A DNA stretch of 48,188 nt from Candidatus Zixiibacteriota bacterium (GCA_003599535.1 QZKQ01000089.1:1-48188); one strand, 5' to 3'; numbered from the stretch's first letter, positions 1 to 9,700 are shown. Notes: a model not told the origin generated them from the letters alone. Program-made: numbers and translations.

Positions 1-351
1 CTGTTGATCCGCCGCGACGCGCTGGAAACCGTGGGGTTGCTGGACGAGGACTACTACCTCTACAGCGAAGACGCCGACTACTGCCTGCGCGCTTCCCGGG
101 CCGGTTTCACGCTGCTGTACGCGCCGGAGGCGCGGGTGTACCACAAGGTGTCCGCCTCCACCGGGGGCGCCTACAATTGGCGCAAATGGGTGCAGCGCTA
201 CCGCAGCCTGTTCCGCCTGGTGCGCAAGCATACTTCCCCGCTGACCTGGCCGCTGTTCTTCGTCAACGTGGCCTGGGAGCTGGTCAGCCTGCCCATCAAT
301 GCGCTGCTGCAGACGAGGCGGTTGCCGAAGGTGGGGGCGAGGGAGGAATGA
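1..351 (+). CDS. Family 2 glycosyltransferase, C-terminal part
   Basis: The reading frame is open from the first base, so the gene begins upstream of the window; 116 codons and a TGA stop remain. The visible part carries the end of a GT-A catalytic domain: an acidic stretch (LDEDYYLYSEDADYCLRA) matching the ED-containing acceptor/base region of rhamnosyltransferase-like GT2 enzymes, then 'APEARVYHK' with the late His, then a short hydrophobic tail (PLTWPLFFVNVAWELV) that may sit on the inner membrane. Such enzymes move a sugar from a nucleotide donor onto a growing lipopolysaccharide or exopolysaccharide chain in the cytoplasm. The donor and acceptor cannot be told. It is the last gene of its transcription unit, because a terminator follows at 383-413. 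Confidence 0.85.
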   Translation: MLIRRDALETVGLLDEDYYLYSEDADYCLRASRAGFTLLYAPEARVYHKVSASTGGAYNWRKWVQRYRSLFRLVRKHTSPLTWPLFFVNVAWELVSLPINALLQTRRLPKVGAREE

Positions 352-382
352 GGTAAAAGGAAGGCGGGGATTTGGGTGGAAT

Positions 383-413
383 AGGCGCGAGGAATCGCGC
401 CTGTTGATTTTTT
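383..413 (+). terminator. Rho-independent terminator after the glycosyltransferase gene
   Basis: An 8-bp perfect stem (AGGCGCGA at 383-390, TCGCGCCT at 395-402) is closed by a GGAA tetraloop and followed within five bases by a run of six T. It ends the glycosyltransferase unit and marks the left edge of the AT-rich island. Confidence 0.8.
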
Positions 414-435
414 ATTGAAAATTTAAAGAAATATC

Positions 436-464
436 TTGACTCTGAAGGAATTGGGTTGTATATT
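436..464 (+). promoter_or_regulatory. Sigma-70-type promoter for the OLD nuclease gene
   Basis: TTGACT at 436-441 and TATATT at 459-464 are separated by exactly 17 bp. Transcription would start near 471 and leave a leader of about 108 bases. The -10 box is followed by TGG, so it also fits the Bacteroidetes TAnnTTTG form. Confidence 0.7.
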
Positions 465-495
465 TGGAACGAAACTTGTTTTAGTTGATGTTATG

Positions 496-519
496 TTTGC
501 ACTTCATGCAATGTGCAAA
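496..519 (+). promoter_or_regulatory. Inverted repeat in the OLD leader
   Basis: TTTGCAC at 496-502 is repeated in inverted form as GTGCAAA at 513-519, with a 10-base loop. It lies in the predicted 5' leader, about 60 bases before the start codon. It could be an operator or an RNA hairpin affecting expression of the nuclease; the sequence does not decide. Confidence 0.35.
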
Positions 520-578
520 GAGCAAGAAATAATAGAACGCAAATGTAGAAAAAAGGAAATCCAATATCGAGTCTAATT

Positions 579-2306
579 ATGCAGATAACCACTATCAAAA
601 TCAAGAATTTTCGATCAATCTGGTATAAAGGCCAAGGGTCACTTTTCACCTTGAACCTATCACCTGGGATCAATTATCTGGTTGGGCCAAACAACTGTGG
701 AAAATCGAATATCCTGCGTGCTCTTGATCTTGCTTTTAATGATGATAACGGTAACATCTTTGACATGAAAGCAGATAGTCCATCAGCATTAGCATATTCG
801 CGGCCAACAATTGAAATTAATTTTCTTAAGAATACGAATGTATCATCAGAAAAAACGCTTTTTCGTTTTGCTGAAGAATATGAAAGTTCTGTTGAAAAAA
901 CGAGTAATACCAAGAGCTATGCGGCGAGAGATGAACTACATTGGGTTATTCAGTATTCGAACACAGGAAGAGATGATTCCTTCGCCGTGGCTGGTGTTGG
1001 TGGAAGGAGAGGCGCAAAACCATTAATAAGGAAAACACTCAAGCAATTACGTCAAGCGTGTCACTTCATTTATATCCCAAGTGGCCAAAGCATAGAAGAA
1101 TTATTCGAGGGTGCATTCCAAAACATTCTGAAATCTGTGCTAGAAGAACACTTGTATAATGAATTAAAGGCAGCTAATAAGTCCCGAACAGAATATCTTA
1201 ATAAGATTAAGACAGAACTTTTCGGACCATTGGAAGAAATGTTGAAAACACAATTGGGTTATGTTATCAATGAAATAAGACAAGTAGAAGTAATTCCTGA
1301 AATTCCAAATATAGGAGAACAAATAGCTTATGCATCCTTGAGAATCACTGATCATTTTGCCAGCGAATTAAAATTGAAGGGGACAGGCGTTCGAAATACT
1401 GCTCTAATTGCATTAATAAATTACATACGAAAGCACTCAAGAAGAAGTCTAGTTTTTGCTATTGAAGAACCTGAATCTTTTCTGCATCCGGGAGCGCAAG
1501 CGCGCCTAATAAAAGAACTAGAACAAATTGCTGAGAGACGTGATGTAACAATGCTAATCACAACGCACTCACCGTTTATTTTGTCAAAGAAGCCGATTTC
1601 AAGGTTTATCACTGTTGGGAAGAACAACGATGGATTAACGTCAATCCTAAAACAAAGCAATGGCGAAAATGGTCTGAAAGATGTTATTATGCCGTTATTT
1701 GACGATAATATTACTCCGATTTTAATTTCCAAAATGAGCGATTTTGATCCATCCAAGAAGGGAATAATTTTGGTGGAAGGTGAGACTGATTGGCTTTACA
1801 TGAAAATTGCATGTGAGAAGAAAAATAAGTTAGAATTAATAGATGATCTACAAATAATCCCTTGCTATGGGACTGGTAAATTGATATGTAAAGCAGTATT
1901 TTTAAAATCGATACTCCCCAACGAAAAAAACAGCAAGTTTCCTATATTTATACTCCTAGATTATGACGAGAACGGTAAAAGCGCACGCAACACACTAACG
2001 AACAGTATTTTTAATTTCAGAAAAACATCTGAGGTGACTACTTATAAAGATTTTAAGAACTGCCAAGGAACTGAAATAGATGTTGAAGCTGAGGACATTT
2101 TTGGGAGTACCATTCTAGAGAACTTTCTTAGTTTGCATCCGGCAGCGTTAGCTGAAAAGATTGTCAGAGGAGCAAATCTTGTCCATTACGGCTTGAATGA
2201 AGGAGGAAAAACCATTTTTACAGAATATGTCAAGAGTCTTTCAGTCACTTACTTTGATCCTTGGATAAAATTGATAGAATCTGTTAGGCAAAGAATGCAA
2301 ATTTAA
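579..2306 (+). CDS. OLD-family endonuclease (ABC-type ATPase plus TOPRIM)
   Basis: A 575-residue protein with the class 1 OLD architecture. The N-terminal ATPase half has the opening 'IKIKNFRSI', Walker A at residues 36-43 (GPNNCGKS, K42), Walker B with tandem acids (E296, E297 in 'FAIEEPESFLHP') and a switch His at 330 (TTHSPF). The C-terminal TOPRIM half has the conserved Glu in 'ILVEGETD' (E400) and the DxD pair in 'LLDYDENG' (D461, D463). Known relatives (P2 Old, GajA) are DNA nucleases, many acting in phage defence. Base composition is about 35-38% GC against about 65% around it, so recent transfer is likely. No GajB-type helicase partner adjoins it. The start is the first ATG with family-like N-terminus; the nearest purine-rich stretch (AAAGGAA) is about 20 bases upstream, so initiation is weak or leaderless-like. 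Confidence 0.88.
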   Translation: MQITTIKIKNFRSIWYKGQGSLFTLNLSPGINYLVGPNNCGKSNILRALDLAFNDDNGNIFDMKADSPSALAYSRPTIEINFLKNTNVSSEKTLFRFAEEYESSVEKTSNTKSYAARDELHWVIQYSNTGRDDSFAVAGVGGRRGAKPLIRKTLKQLRQACHFIYIPSGQSIEELFEGAFQNILKSVLEEHLYNELKAANKSRTEYLNKIKTELFGPLEEMLKTQLGYVINEIRQVEVIPEIPNIGEQIAYASLRITDHFASELKLKGTGVRNTALIALINYIRKHSRRSLVFAIEEPESFLHPGAQARLIKELEQIAERRDVTMLITTHSPFILSKKPISRFITVGKNNDGLTSILKQSNGENGLKDVIMPLFDDNITPILISKMSDFDPSKKGIILVEGETDWLYMKIACEKKNKLELIDDLQIIPCYGTGKLICKAVFLKSILPNEKNSKFPIFILLDYDENGKSARNTLTNSIFNFRKTSEVTTYKDFKNCQGTEIDVEAEDIFGSTILENFLSLHPAALAEKIVRGANLVHYGLNEGGKTIFTEYVKSLSVTYFDPWIKLIESVRQRMQI

Positions 2307-2387
2307 TTAAAAAAGAATATTATCAATTTACAACATATCTGACTCGTGAAGATAAACCCAAGTTAGGATATCAAAGAGGAACCGCTC

Positions 2388-2933
2388 ATGAAGTATGCAC
2401 CTCTCGCATTAATCCTGCTCGTAGGCCTATGGGGATGCAACCCTGGCAGTTCAGGCGGACCGATTAGCCCTCAAGAAAATTGGGTAACAGTTTGGACCTT
2501 TGAAGATACTTCTGACATCTATTACAACCTTTATGAAGGTTTTATCTCATTCAATCCAACTGGTAGCATTTCTGTCACTTTATTAGATGAAGATAACTCA
2601 GTATTTCTCCTCAGAATAACCGACTGGTTCGATCTACGACTCGCAGCTGAAGCCCAACTGCGAATAGGTGTGGATGTGAACTTTTTGACCGATGGGAATA
2701 ATTATCTTCAAATTAGTATAGAAGATTACATTGAAGATGAGTACGTACTCCTTGACACTTTCCATTTAGATTGTGCTGATTATCATATCATGACAGTGGA
2801 TTTGAATTATTTATGCACGACTATGGAATACAATACGTTCTTTATAGATATGTTCTTGCATGGCGACCCGCTTGTTGCGGGTGAATCCATTCGTTTTACA
2901 ATTGATCAACTTTACATTCGTGCACACGAATAG
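2388..2933 (+). CDS. Small secreted lipoprotein of unknown function
   Basis: 181 residues. Residues 1-16 are a lipoprotein signal (MKYAPLALILLVGLWGC) with the lipidated Cys at 17, followed by a Gly/Ser-rich linker; position +2 is Asn, so outer-membrane sorting is possible. The mature part is acidic and beta-rich in appearance, with no motif I recognise; its alternation of aromatic and acidic residues resembles a carbohydrate-binding-type jelly roll, but this is only an impression. A clear ribosome site (AGAGGA) lies 8 bases before the ATG. It shares the low GC of the OLD gene 81 bases upstream and probably arrived with it. It could be a cargo gene of the same island, or an immunity or surface factor. 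Confidence 0.7.
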   Translation: MKYAPLALILLVGLWGCNPGSSGGPISPQENWVTVWTFEDTSDIYYNLYEGFISFNPTGSISVTLLDEDNSVFLLRITDWFDLRLAAEAQLRIGVDVNFLTDGNNYLQISIEDYIEDEYVLLDTFHLDCADYHIMTVDLNYLCTTMEYNTFFIDMFLHGDPLVAGESIRFTIDQLYIRAHE

Positions 2934-3091
2934 TAAAAAGCAGTTTCTACTGGCCAACGGATCCGTCGGATGGCAGAAAACGGTGTCAACCAGACGCAAT
3001 TTCCGCCCCTCTACCCCCGCAAATTCCCTCCTGATGAATAATTGGGACCAGCCGGGGAGCGCCCACCGCCCTGCCTGACATCCGCTTAGTG

Positions 3092-3221
3092 CCCCACCCC
3101 TTGCGGTGGGATGCCGTTGGGCGAACCATGGTTCGACCCCTTGCAGGGTCGGAGGTGGGGTAGTCCCTTCCATTCCGTAGGTTTCACCTACGGCTACCCA
3201 TGTTCGACTCCTGCGGAGTCG
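3092..3221. repeat. Array of short palindromic modules
   Basis: Five palindromes lie within 130 bases: CCCACC/GGTGGG (3093-3110), the perfect 14-mer CGAACCATGGTTCG (3122-3135), CGACCC/GGGTCG (3134-3151), CCGTAGGT-TTC-ACCTACGG (3175-3193) and CGACTCC-TGC-GGAGTCG (3205-3221). No open frame of protein-like composition covers them. The form is that of REP/BIME-type intergenic elements of the kind moved by RAYT transposases. The stretch 2934-3357 holds nothing else I can identify apart from the hairpin at 3272-3298. Confidence 0.65.
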
Positions 3222-3271
3222 TCCAAGGCACCTGTTCATCGTCGCGCGAAGCGAAAGAAAATCTGTGATCC

Positions 3272-3298
3272 CCCGGCCATGTAAGCTGGCCGGGCCAC
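3272..3298. repeat. Intergenic hairpin repeat, copy 1
   Basis: CCCGGCCA (3272-3279) pairs perfectly with TGGCCGGG (3287-3294). The 16-mer AAGCTGGCCGGGCCAC at 3283-3298 recurs exactly at 3697-3712, on the other side of the small zinc-ribbon gene, so the two copies bracket that gene. Confidence 0.6.
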
Positions 3299-3357
3299 AC
3301 CGGCGAATGCAGTTGAGTGCGAGGACCCGACAATTCTATCTGACGGTAAGTAGCTAT

Positions 3358-3624
3358 ATGCCTTATCCCGACCCCCCCGACATCCCGCCCCCTCATCATC
3401 ACCACCCGGACCGCTACGCCCAGGTCAAGCAATCCGGCGTCTGCCCGCTCTGCCTGAGCAAGCTCGAGAAGACCCGCAAGGGAGGCCGCTATCAGTGGAG
3501 ATGCTCCGCCTGCAGCGCCACCCGGCGGAGGGATCTCCTGTGCGGGAGCTGCGGTACCCATAGAGTATGGTACGGGAAGCTGGGGGCCGTATGCAAGGGG
3601 TGCGGAAAAGCGGTGACACTCTAA
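3358..3624 (+). CDS. Small double zinc-ribbon protein
   Basis: 88 residues from an ATG at 3358 (the frame is open further upstream, but that part overlaps the hairpin repeat and looks non-coding). The N-terminus is Pro/His-rich (four His in a row). The rest has four CxxC knuckles: CPLC, CSAC, CGSC and CKGC, which would make two zinc ribbons, with basic residues between them (KTRKGG, TRRRDL). That composition fits nucleic-acid binding or a scaffold role. The ribosome site is weak (GGTAAG). Evenly spaced cysteines over a 57-residue stretch argue that it is a real gene, though it lies between repeats and could be a remnant of a larger mobile-element protein. No family name is assigned. Confidence 0.55.
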   Translation: MPYPDPPDIPPPHHHHPDRYAQVKQSGVCPLCLSKLEKTRKGGRYQWRCSACSATRRRDLLCGSCGTHRVWYGKLGAVCKGCGKAVTL

Positions 3625-3691
3625 CCCTTGGTGGGAAGTTTCGTTCGACCCTCAGGGCATTTCCCGGCTATTCGCCTGCGGCGACCCCTGC

Positions 3692-3712
3692 GTGGCAAGC
3701 TGGCCGGGCCAC
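3692..3712. repeat. Intergenic hairpin repeat, copy 2
   Basis: Second copy of the 16-mer at 3283-3298 (exact at 3697-3712), here within a slightly different palindrome (GTGGC...GCCAC). It lies in the spacer before addB and shows that the long open frame upstream of the addB start chosen here is not coding. Confidence 0.55.
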
Positions 3713-3859
3713 CCACCGCTCCCTTACGTCCTTTTGGACTGAAGCGAGGTAGCCCGGGAATTGATTCCCGGGCGAGGCCGGCGAACGTAGACCCCACCCT
3801 CCGCCGGCAGGGACGCCGGCCCACCTGCATCTCCATCCTCACTTCCCTCGAAATCCGTT

Positions 3860-3887
3860 TTGAAATCGCCCGCCAGCGTCGTATATT
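3860..3887 (+). promoter_or_regulatory. Promoter for addB-addA
   Basis: TTGAAA at 3860-3865 and TATATT at 3882-3887, with a 16-bp spacer. Transcription would begin near 3894, 40 bases before the GTG start at 3934. This supports that downstream start against the much earlier one (3628) that the open frame would allow. Confidence 0.6.
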
Positions 3888-3933
3888 ACCTCCAAATCCA
3901 GCGCCACTCTCCCTACCAACCGGGACGCCGCCC

Positions 3934-6771
3934 GTGAGCGCACCTTCGGACCGGATCGAGATCCTTTCCGCCCCGCCGGGCGTCAGCCTTTGGGATGCCT
4001 GCCTGGCCCGTTTCGCCGCCATGCTGAGCGGCCGGCTGTGGGACCCGCCCCTCTGGGTCCTGCCCGACGCCCGCCACCGCGAAGCCGCCGAACTGGCCCT
4101 GCTGCGGGCCCTGGAACGCCCCGCCATCCCCTTGCAGGCGCTGGGCACGCTGGCCTCCCTGGCCGCCGGCCTGCGCCCCGACGACCCGCCCCCCCAGGTG
4201 GTTCGCCCCACCGCCGCCGCCCTGATCCTGAACCGCCTGCTGGCCCAGTCCGCCCCGGAAAGCTACCGCGCCTCCTGCGCCCGTCCGGGTTTCGCCCCCT
4301 TCTTCTGGACCTCGCTGCTGGAGGCGGAATCCCGGGGCTGGTTCCCCGCCGGCCGCCTGCCCTCCGTCGAAGGCCCGCCCCCGCCCCGCGATTTCGTATC
4401 CCTGCAGGCCCGCTTCCACCGGGCGCTGGAAGAGCGCGGCCAGTGCACTCCGGGGGAATACCTGCGCCGCGCCGTGGTGCTGCTGGGAGTCGAAGACGTC
4501 CCCGTGCGCCTGCCGCGGGAGATCCTCATCGGGCCGCTGCAGCAGGTCAGCGCCCTGGAGCGGGAATTCATCGCCGCGGTGGCGCGGCGCATGCCCCGGG
4601 TGATCCTGGCGCCCGCCGCCGGGGTCTCCGCCGCCGTCCTGCTGCCTCCCGGGTTCCTGCCGGAGGCGCCTCCCGGCCCGCCGCCTGACCCCGCCGTCCC
4701 GCCCGACCGCGTGCTGTTCCTGCGCCCCGCTTCGCCCGAGGCCGAGCTGGACGCCGCCTTCGCCGCCATCGCCGGATGGGCCGCGCGGGGGCAGTTCCGC
4801 TACGGGGAAATCCGCCTGTACCACCCCGCCGCCGAAGACGAACTTCCACGCCTCCTGCACGCCGCCGCCCGTTACCAGGTCCCGGTGAGGCCCGCCTTTG
4901 GACGGCCGCTGGCGCAGTTCCCCGGCGTGGTTCTGCTGCGCAAGCTGCTGGCCCTGTTCCAGTCGGGCTGGAGCCGCGCCGACGTGCTGGACCTGCTGCG
5001 TTCCCGCGCCCTGGCCCTGCCCTGGAAGGAAGCCGCCGACATGATCCGCCGGGTGCTGGCCGAGCCGGACCGCCGCACCCACCCCCCGGGCCGGGGATGG
5101 ATCGAACAGGCGGAAGAATCCGGGTGGCGGGAAACGGCCCAGGCGCTGACCCAATTGCAGGCCCTGGACCTGCGCGGCCCGATGGACGGCCCGGCCTTCA
5201 ACCGCTGGGTACGGACCCTGGCCGACGGCCTGCTTGCCCGGCCGGCCGAACCGTCCGGGGAACTTGCCGACCCGGCCCTGGCCGCCGAGGAGCGCGCCGC
5301 CTGGGAATGCCTGGGGTCGGCGCTGGAGGAGATGGCCCCCTGCTTCCCCGAGGCGGTGGATCGGTCCGTGTTGGTTTCCGAACTGGACCGCGCCGTGGGC
5401 CAGGCCGCGTATCTGCCCCGAGACCTGCGCCGGGACGCTGTGGAAATCTGTCCCGCCGCCCGCCCCGATCACCTGCCCGTGCCCGTGGCGCTGTGGCTGT
5501 CGCTGCATTCGCGATTCCCGGCGGCGGGGCGCGTCAACCCCTTCCTGAGCGGCGATCCGCCGCTGGAGTATGCCGCCAGGCTGCGCCTCTTCCGGCAGCA
5601 GACTGCCAACGCCGGGCAACTGTTGGCGCTCTCCTGTCCCCGCTTCGACGATGGCGGCGACGAGCTGGCCCTGTCCCCTTTCCTGAACGCCTTCCCCGGC
5701 CTGGCCGGCGAATCCGGCGCCCGGCAGCGCGGCGCGGATCTGCTGGCCCGGGCGGGAAGCTGGCGGCCCTTCGCTGAAGGCGGGTTGAAGAACCTCACCC
5801 GCGATCCCGCCGGCGACTCGTCCGGCCGGGTGACACGAGATCACGGCCTGCGGATTATGCGCTCCCTGGGGGGGTGGTGGAGCCCCAGCCGGCTGGAGAG
5901 CGCCATCCAGTGCCGCTTCCTGCACTTCGCCGGGTTCGTCCTGAAGCTGTCCCCCCTGGCCGACGCCATGGTCGAGCCGGTGTCGCCCCTGCTGTTGGGA
6001 TCGGTGGCGCACCAGGCCCTGGAGGAGTACCTGCGCCGGAAGCTGCGCGGCGAACCGGCGGATCCGGCCGCCCTGGCCCGGGATTTCTTCCGCCGCGCCA
6101 CGGAGCGGTTCGATCCCCATCCCGAGATTGACCGGGCCGAAGCCGAGCTGGTCCGCAGCCTGGCCCAGGCCGCCGAACTGGGCTGGGACCGGCTGGCGGC
6201 GGGCTTTTCTCCCCGGCTGGACGGCGAAGACCGCGCCGCCCTGGAACTGATCTTTGGGGAACACCGCGCCCTGCCCGGCCTGGATTTCGGCTTCGGCGGG
6301 TTCACCGCCATGCTGGGCGGCAAGATTGACCGCCTGGACCTGGGCCCCGAGGGCCGCGCGCTGGTCCTGGAATACAAGTACCGCAAGGCGGAAAACGAAT
6401 CCGCGCGGGAATTCTTCGCCGCGGTGCGCACGGGATTGCAGCCGCAACTGCCGCTCTACTGGATGGCCGCCCAGCGTCTCCTGAATCTGCGCCCCGTGGC
6501 CCTGCTGCAGATGTACCTGCGCTCCGGCGTCATCCGCGGGCTGAAGACCGCGGAGGCGCCCGCGGACCTGGAGGGACGCGAGGAGCTGGAGATGGAAGAG
6601 CTGTCCGCGGAGGACCTGGAAGCCATGCTGCACGCCACCCGCACCATGCTCGAGACGAAAGCCCGGGCTGTCATGCGGGGCGACGTCGCGCCCCAGCCGC
6701 TCGATTTCGCCGCCTGCGGGCCGGGCGCGTGCGACTATGCCGATCTGTGCCGTTACCGGGAGAGGCGATGA
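3934..6771 (+). CDS. addB: AddB-like helicase-exonuclease subunit
   Basis: 945 residues from GTG 3934, chosen because a promoter and a repeat lie upstream within the longer open frame. The C-terminal domain is a RecB-type PD-(D/E)xK nuclease: 'GSVAHQALEEYL', then 'GKIDRLDL' (Asp), 'LVLEYKY' (Glu and Lys) and 'QPQLPLYW'. A Cys in 'SAIQCRFLH' before the nuclease and three at the end (CGPGACDYADLC) form the iron-staple quartet that holds a 4Fe-4S cluster in AddB; the C-terminal spacing is CX4CX5C instead of the usual CX2CX5C. The N-terminus, where B. subtilis AddB has a Walker A loop, reads 'EILSAPPGVSLWD' with no GKT, so ATP binding at this site is probably lost, as in RecC. It overlaps addA by ATGA. 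The complex resects double-strand breaks for RecA-dependent repair and degrades foreign linear DNA. Confidence 0.85.
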   Translation: MSAPSDRIEILSAPPGVSLWDACLARFAAMLSGRLWDPPLWVLPDARHREAAELALLRALERPAIPLQALGTLASLAAGLRPDDPPPQVVRPTAAALILNRLLAQSAPESYRASCARPGFAPFFWTSLLEAESRGWFPAGRLPSVEGPPPPRDFVSLQARFHRALEERGQCTPGEYLRRAVVLLGVEDVPVRLPREILIGPLQQVSALEREFIAAVARRMPRVILAPAAGVSAAVLLPPGFLPEAPPGPPPDPAVPPDRVLFLRPASPEAELDAAFAAIAGWAARGQFRYGEIRLYHPAAEDELPRLLHAAARYQVPVRPAFGRPLAQFPGVVLLRKLLALFQSGWSRADVLDLLRSRALALPWKEAADMIRRVLAEPDRRTHPPGRGWIEQAEESGWRETAQALTQLQALDLRGPMDGPAFNRWVRTLADGLLARPAEPSGELADPALAAEERAAWECLGSALEEMAPCFPEAVDRSVLVSELDRAVGQAAYLPRDLRRDAVEICPAARPDHLPVPVALWLSLHSRFPAAGRVNPFLSGDPPLEYAARLRLFRQQTANAGQLLALSCPRFDDGGDELALSPFLNAFPGLAGESGARQRGADLLARAGSWRPFAEGGLKNLTRDPAGDSSGRVTRDHGLRIMRSLGGWWSPSRLESAIQCRFLHFAGFVLKLSPLADAMVEPVSPLLLGSVAHQALEEYLRRKLRGEPADPAALARDFFRRATERFDPHPEIDRAEAELVRSLAQAAELGWDRLAAGFSPRLDGEDRAALELIFGEHRALPGLDFGFGGFTAMLGGKIDRLDLGPEGRALVLEYKYRKAENESAREFFAAVRTGLQPQLPLYWMAAQRLLNLRPVALLQMYLRSGVIRGLKTAEAPADLEGREELEMEELSAEDLEAMLHATRTMLETKARAVMRGDVAPQPLDFAACGPGACDYADLCRYRERR

Positions 6772-9700
6772 GCGGTTTGACTCCCCACCAAACCCAGGCC
6801 GTCATCTCAGATGACGCTTTCCTGGTGGTGCGCGCCGGGGCCGGCAGCGGCAAGACCCGCGTGCTGGTGGAACGCTACCTGCGCCTGGTGCTGGAACAGG
6901 GCCTGTCTCCCCGGCGCATCCTGGCGGCGACGTTTACGGAGAAGGCCGCCGCCGAGATGAAGGAGCGCGTCGCCCGCGAACTGGAGTCCCGGGGCGAAGC
7001 CGAGCGCGTGGCGGAGTTGAACGCCGCCCCGGTCTGCACCCTGCACGGCTTCTGCTCGCGGCTGATCGCCCCCCACGCCCTGGAATTGGGCCTGGACCCG
7101 GGCTTCCGCATTCTGGACGACCTGGAGGCCACCCTGCTGCAGGAAGAGATCCTGACCGGGGTGCTGGCCCGCCTCCGCCGCGACCGTCCCGCCGACCTGG
7201 AGGCCATTGTGGCGCGGCTGCATTGGCCGGGGGACTTCCAGCCGCGCCGCGGGCTGTCGCCTGCCTCGCGGGGGTTCTCGCGCCAATTCCTGGACCTGGT
7301 GGAAGCGGCTCGCTGTGCCGGGCGGGGCACGGGAGCCCCGTTCCTCCCCTTGAGCGATGATCCCGCCGCCATTCTCGCCCAGGCGGAGAGCCTGCGCGCC
7401 GAACTCGCCGCCGCCTTGGCCCGGATGGCCGCGGACTGCTCCCCCGGGTCGCAAGAGAAGGCCCGCCTGGCGTTAAGCGCCCTGGAACGCCTCGCCCGCC
7501 TGCCCCACCTGCGCCACCCGGAGACCATGCAGACCTGCCGGGAACTGGAGGGGATCCGGCTGAACGTCTGCGAAGAGCTGAAATCCGCGTTGCGCCGCGT
7601 CAAGGAAGACCTGGTACCTCTCCTGTGGGACGCCTTCTTCGCGGGCGACTACGATGCCGTGCGCCTCCCCCTGAACGCGCTCTACCAGGATTACCTGCAG
7701 GCCTACCATGCCCGCAAGCTGGAACAGGGCGCGCTGGATTTCCTGGACCTGGAAGAGCGGGCGCTGGAGATCCTGGCCCGGCCCGGCCTGCCGCCGCCGG
7801 TGGACTGCGTCCTGATTGACGAGGCCCAGGATTTGAACCGGGTGCAGTGGGAGATCCTGAACCGGCTGGCGGAGCGGGCGCCGCTGTTCATCGTGGGGGA
7901 CGTGCAGCAGTCCATCTACGGCTTCCGCTACGCCGACGTGGACCTCTTCGCCCGGGCCGCGCGCCGGGCCCGGGAAGGGGAGGGGAAGGAGATCCTGCTG
8001 GAGGAAAACTGGCGCAGCCGGGCCTCGGTGCTGGGAACGGTGAATCCCCTCTTCTTGCGCCTGTGGCAGGGAAACGAGGAGGCTCCTTTTCTGGAGCTGA
8101 AACCCAGCTACCCGTATCCTTCCGGTTCGGATGAAATGGTCGAACTGCTCCTGGCGGACGGACCCGACCGGGCGCAGGCCCGCGAAGCCGAAGCCCGCTT
8201 CCTGGCGCGCCGTCTGGAGGAGCTGGTCAAGGGCGGAATGTTCCGGGTGTGCGAGGAAATCCCCTCCGATTCCGGTCCGCCGGAGGTCCGCTTCCGCCCG
8301 CCCGCCTGGGGCGACGTCCTGGTGCTAGTGCGCGCCGGCAGCAGCTTCGACCCGCTGGAGCGGGCCTTCCGCGAGCGGGAGATCCCGTTCCTGATCCAGG
8401 CCGGGCGGGGCTTCTGGGATGCCCTGGAGATCAACGATTTCATGGTCCTGCTGCGGTCGCTGGAAGACCCCGGAGACAATTTCAGCCTGGCTTGCCTGCT
8501 GGTATCCCCGGGAGTGGGGTTCAGCTGCGACGACCTGCTGGAACTGCGCCGCTATCCCCTGGCCGCCGCTGCCGGGGAGCCGCGCTGGGAGACGCGTCCG
8601 CTCTTCGAAGGGTTGACGGCACTCCGGGATTCTGCCGCGCCCGGGACGGATCTACCCGCCCGCGCCGCCCGCTTCCTGGACCTGTTCACCCGCCTGTACG
8701 AAGCGAAGGATCGCCTCCCCTTGCGCCGCCTGCTGCAGATCTGGATCCAGGAGACCGGCCTGGAGGCGCACTGGGCTTCCCTGCCGGACGGCCGGCTGAA
8801 GGCCGTCAATGTGCGCAAGTTCCTGCGGCTGTGTGACGCCCGCGCCGGCGAACCGCTGGCCCGGCTGCGCGCCGCCTTCGAGGAGATCCGGCTGCGCGAA
8901 GTGCGCGAGGCTTCGGCCCCCGATCCGCAATCCGGGGAAGGCGCCGTGCAGGTCATGACGGTGCACGGGGCCAAGGGCCTGGAAGCGCCCCTGGTGGCGC
9001 TGTTCGATTTGAACTACGCCCCCCGCAGCTCCGGGGGCGCCTTCACCGTCCGCGCGGACGGAGCGGCGGCCTTCGGTCTGCAGAGCCCGCAGCCTGGGGG
9101 AAAGCCCTTCCAGCCCTTCCTCTTCCAGGCGATGCACCAGGAAGCCAAAGTCCGCCGCCAGAGCGAGGATCAGAGGGTGCTCTACGTGGCCCTGACCCGC
9201 GCCCGGGAGAAGCTTCTCCTGACAGCCTCCGGGAGCGAGGGCGAGAAGGGCTACCGCGCCGCCGGCTGGTTCAAGCTGATTCTGGATCACCTGAGACTGG
9301 AGGCGAACGATATATTCGATGCCGCCCGGGTGCCCGAGGGCCCGCTGCCGCTGTTCGACGCGGCAGGCGCGCCGGCGGGTCTGCGCCTGCTCCGCGCTCC
9401 GGACGGGCCGCCCGCCCCCCTTCCCCGGCGCGGCCCGGCGGCAATTCCGGCAGCACCGGAAGAGGCGCCCGCCGGATTCCCCGCTCCCCCCGCGCCCGGA
9501 CGGCGTCCGGTATCGGTCACGGAGCATCTCTGGGGGGCTCACGCCTCTTTGCCGGCGTCCGGGGTAATTCCCTTCGAATTCCGCATCTCTGAAGATGGCT
9601 CCCTGCTGACGGATGAATCCGCCGAAGGGGGCCTGGCCCTCGGCCTCTGGGTCCATCGCCTTCTGCAGGTCCTGCCTCCGGACGCTGACTCCCGCCGGGT

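Noticed and set aside
3913..6633. Long open frame on the minus strand (906 codons) across addB
   Set aside because: Composition is Gln/Gly/Arg-rich with no motif, as expected for a shadow of a high-GC gene; the plus strand carries clear nuclease motifs.
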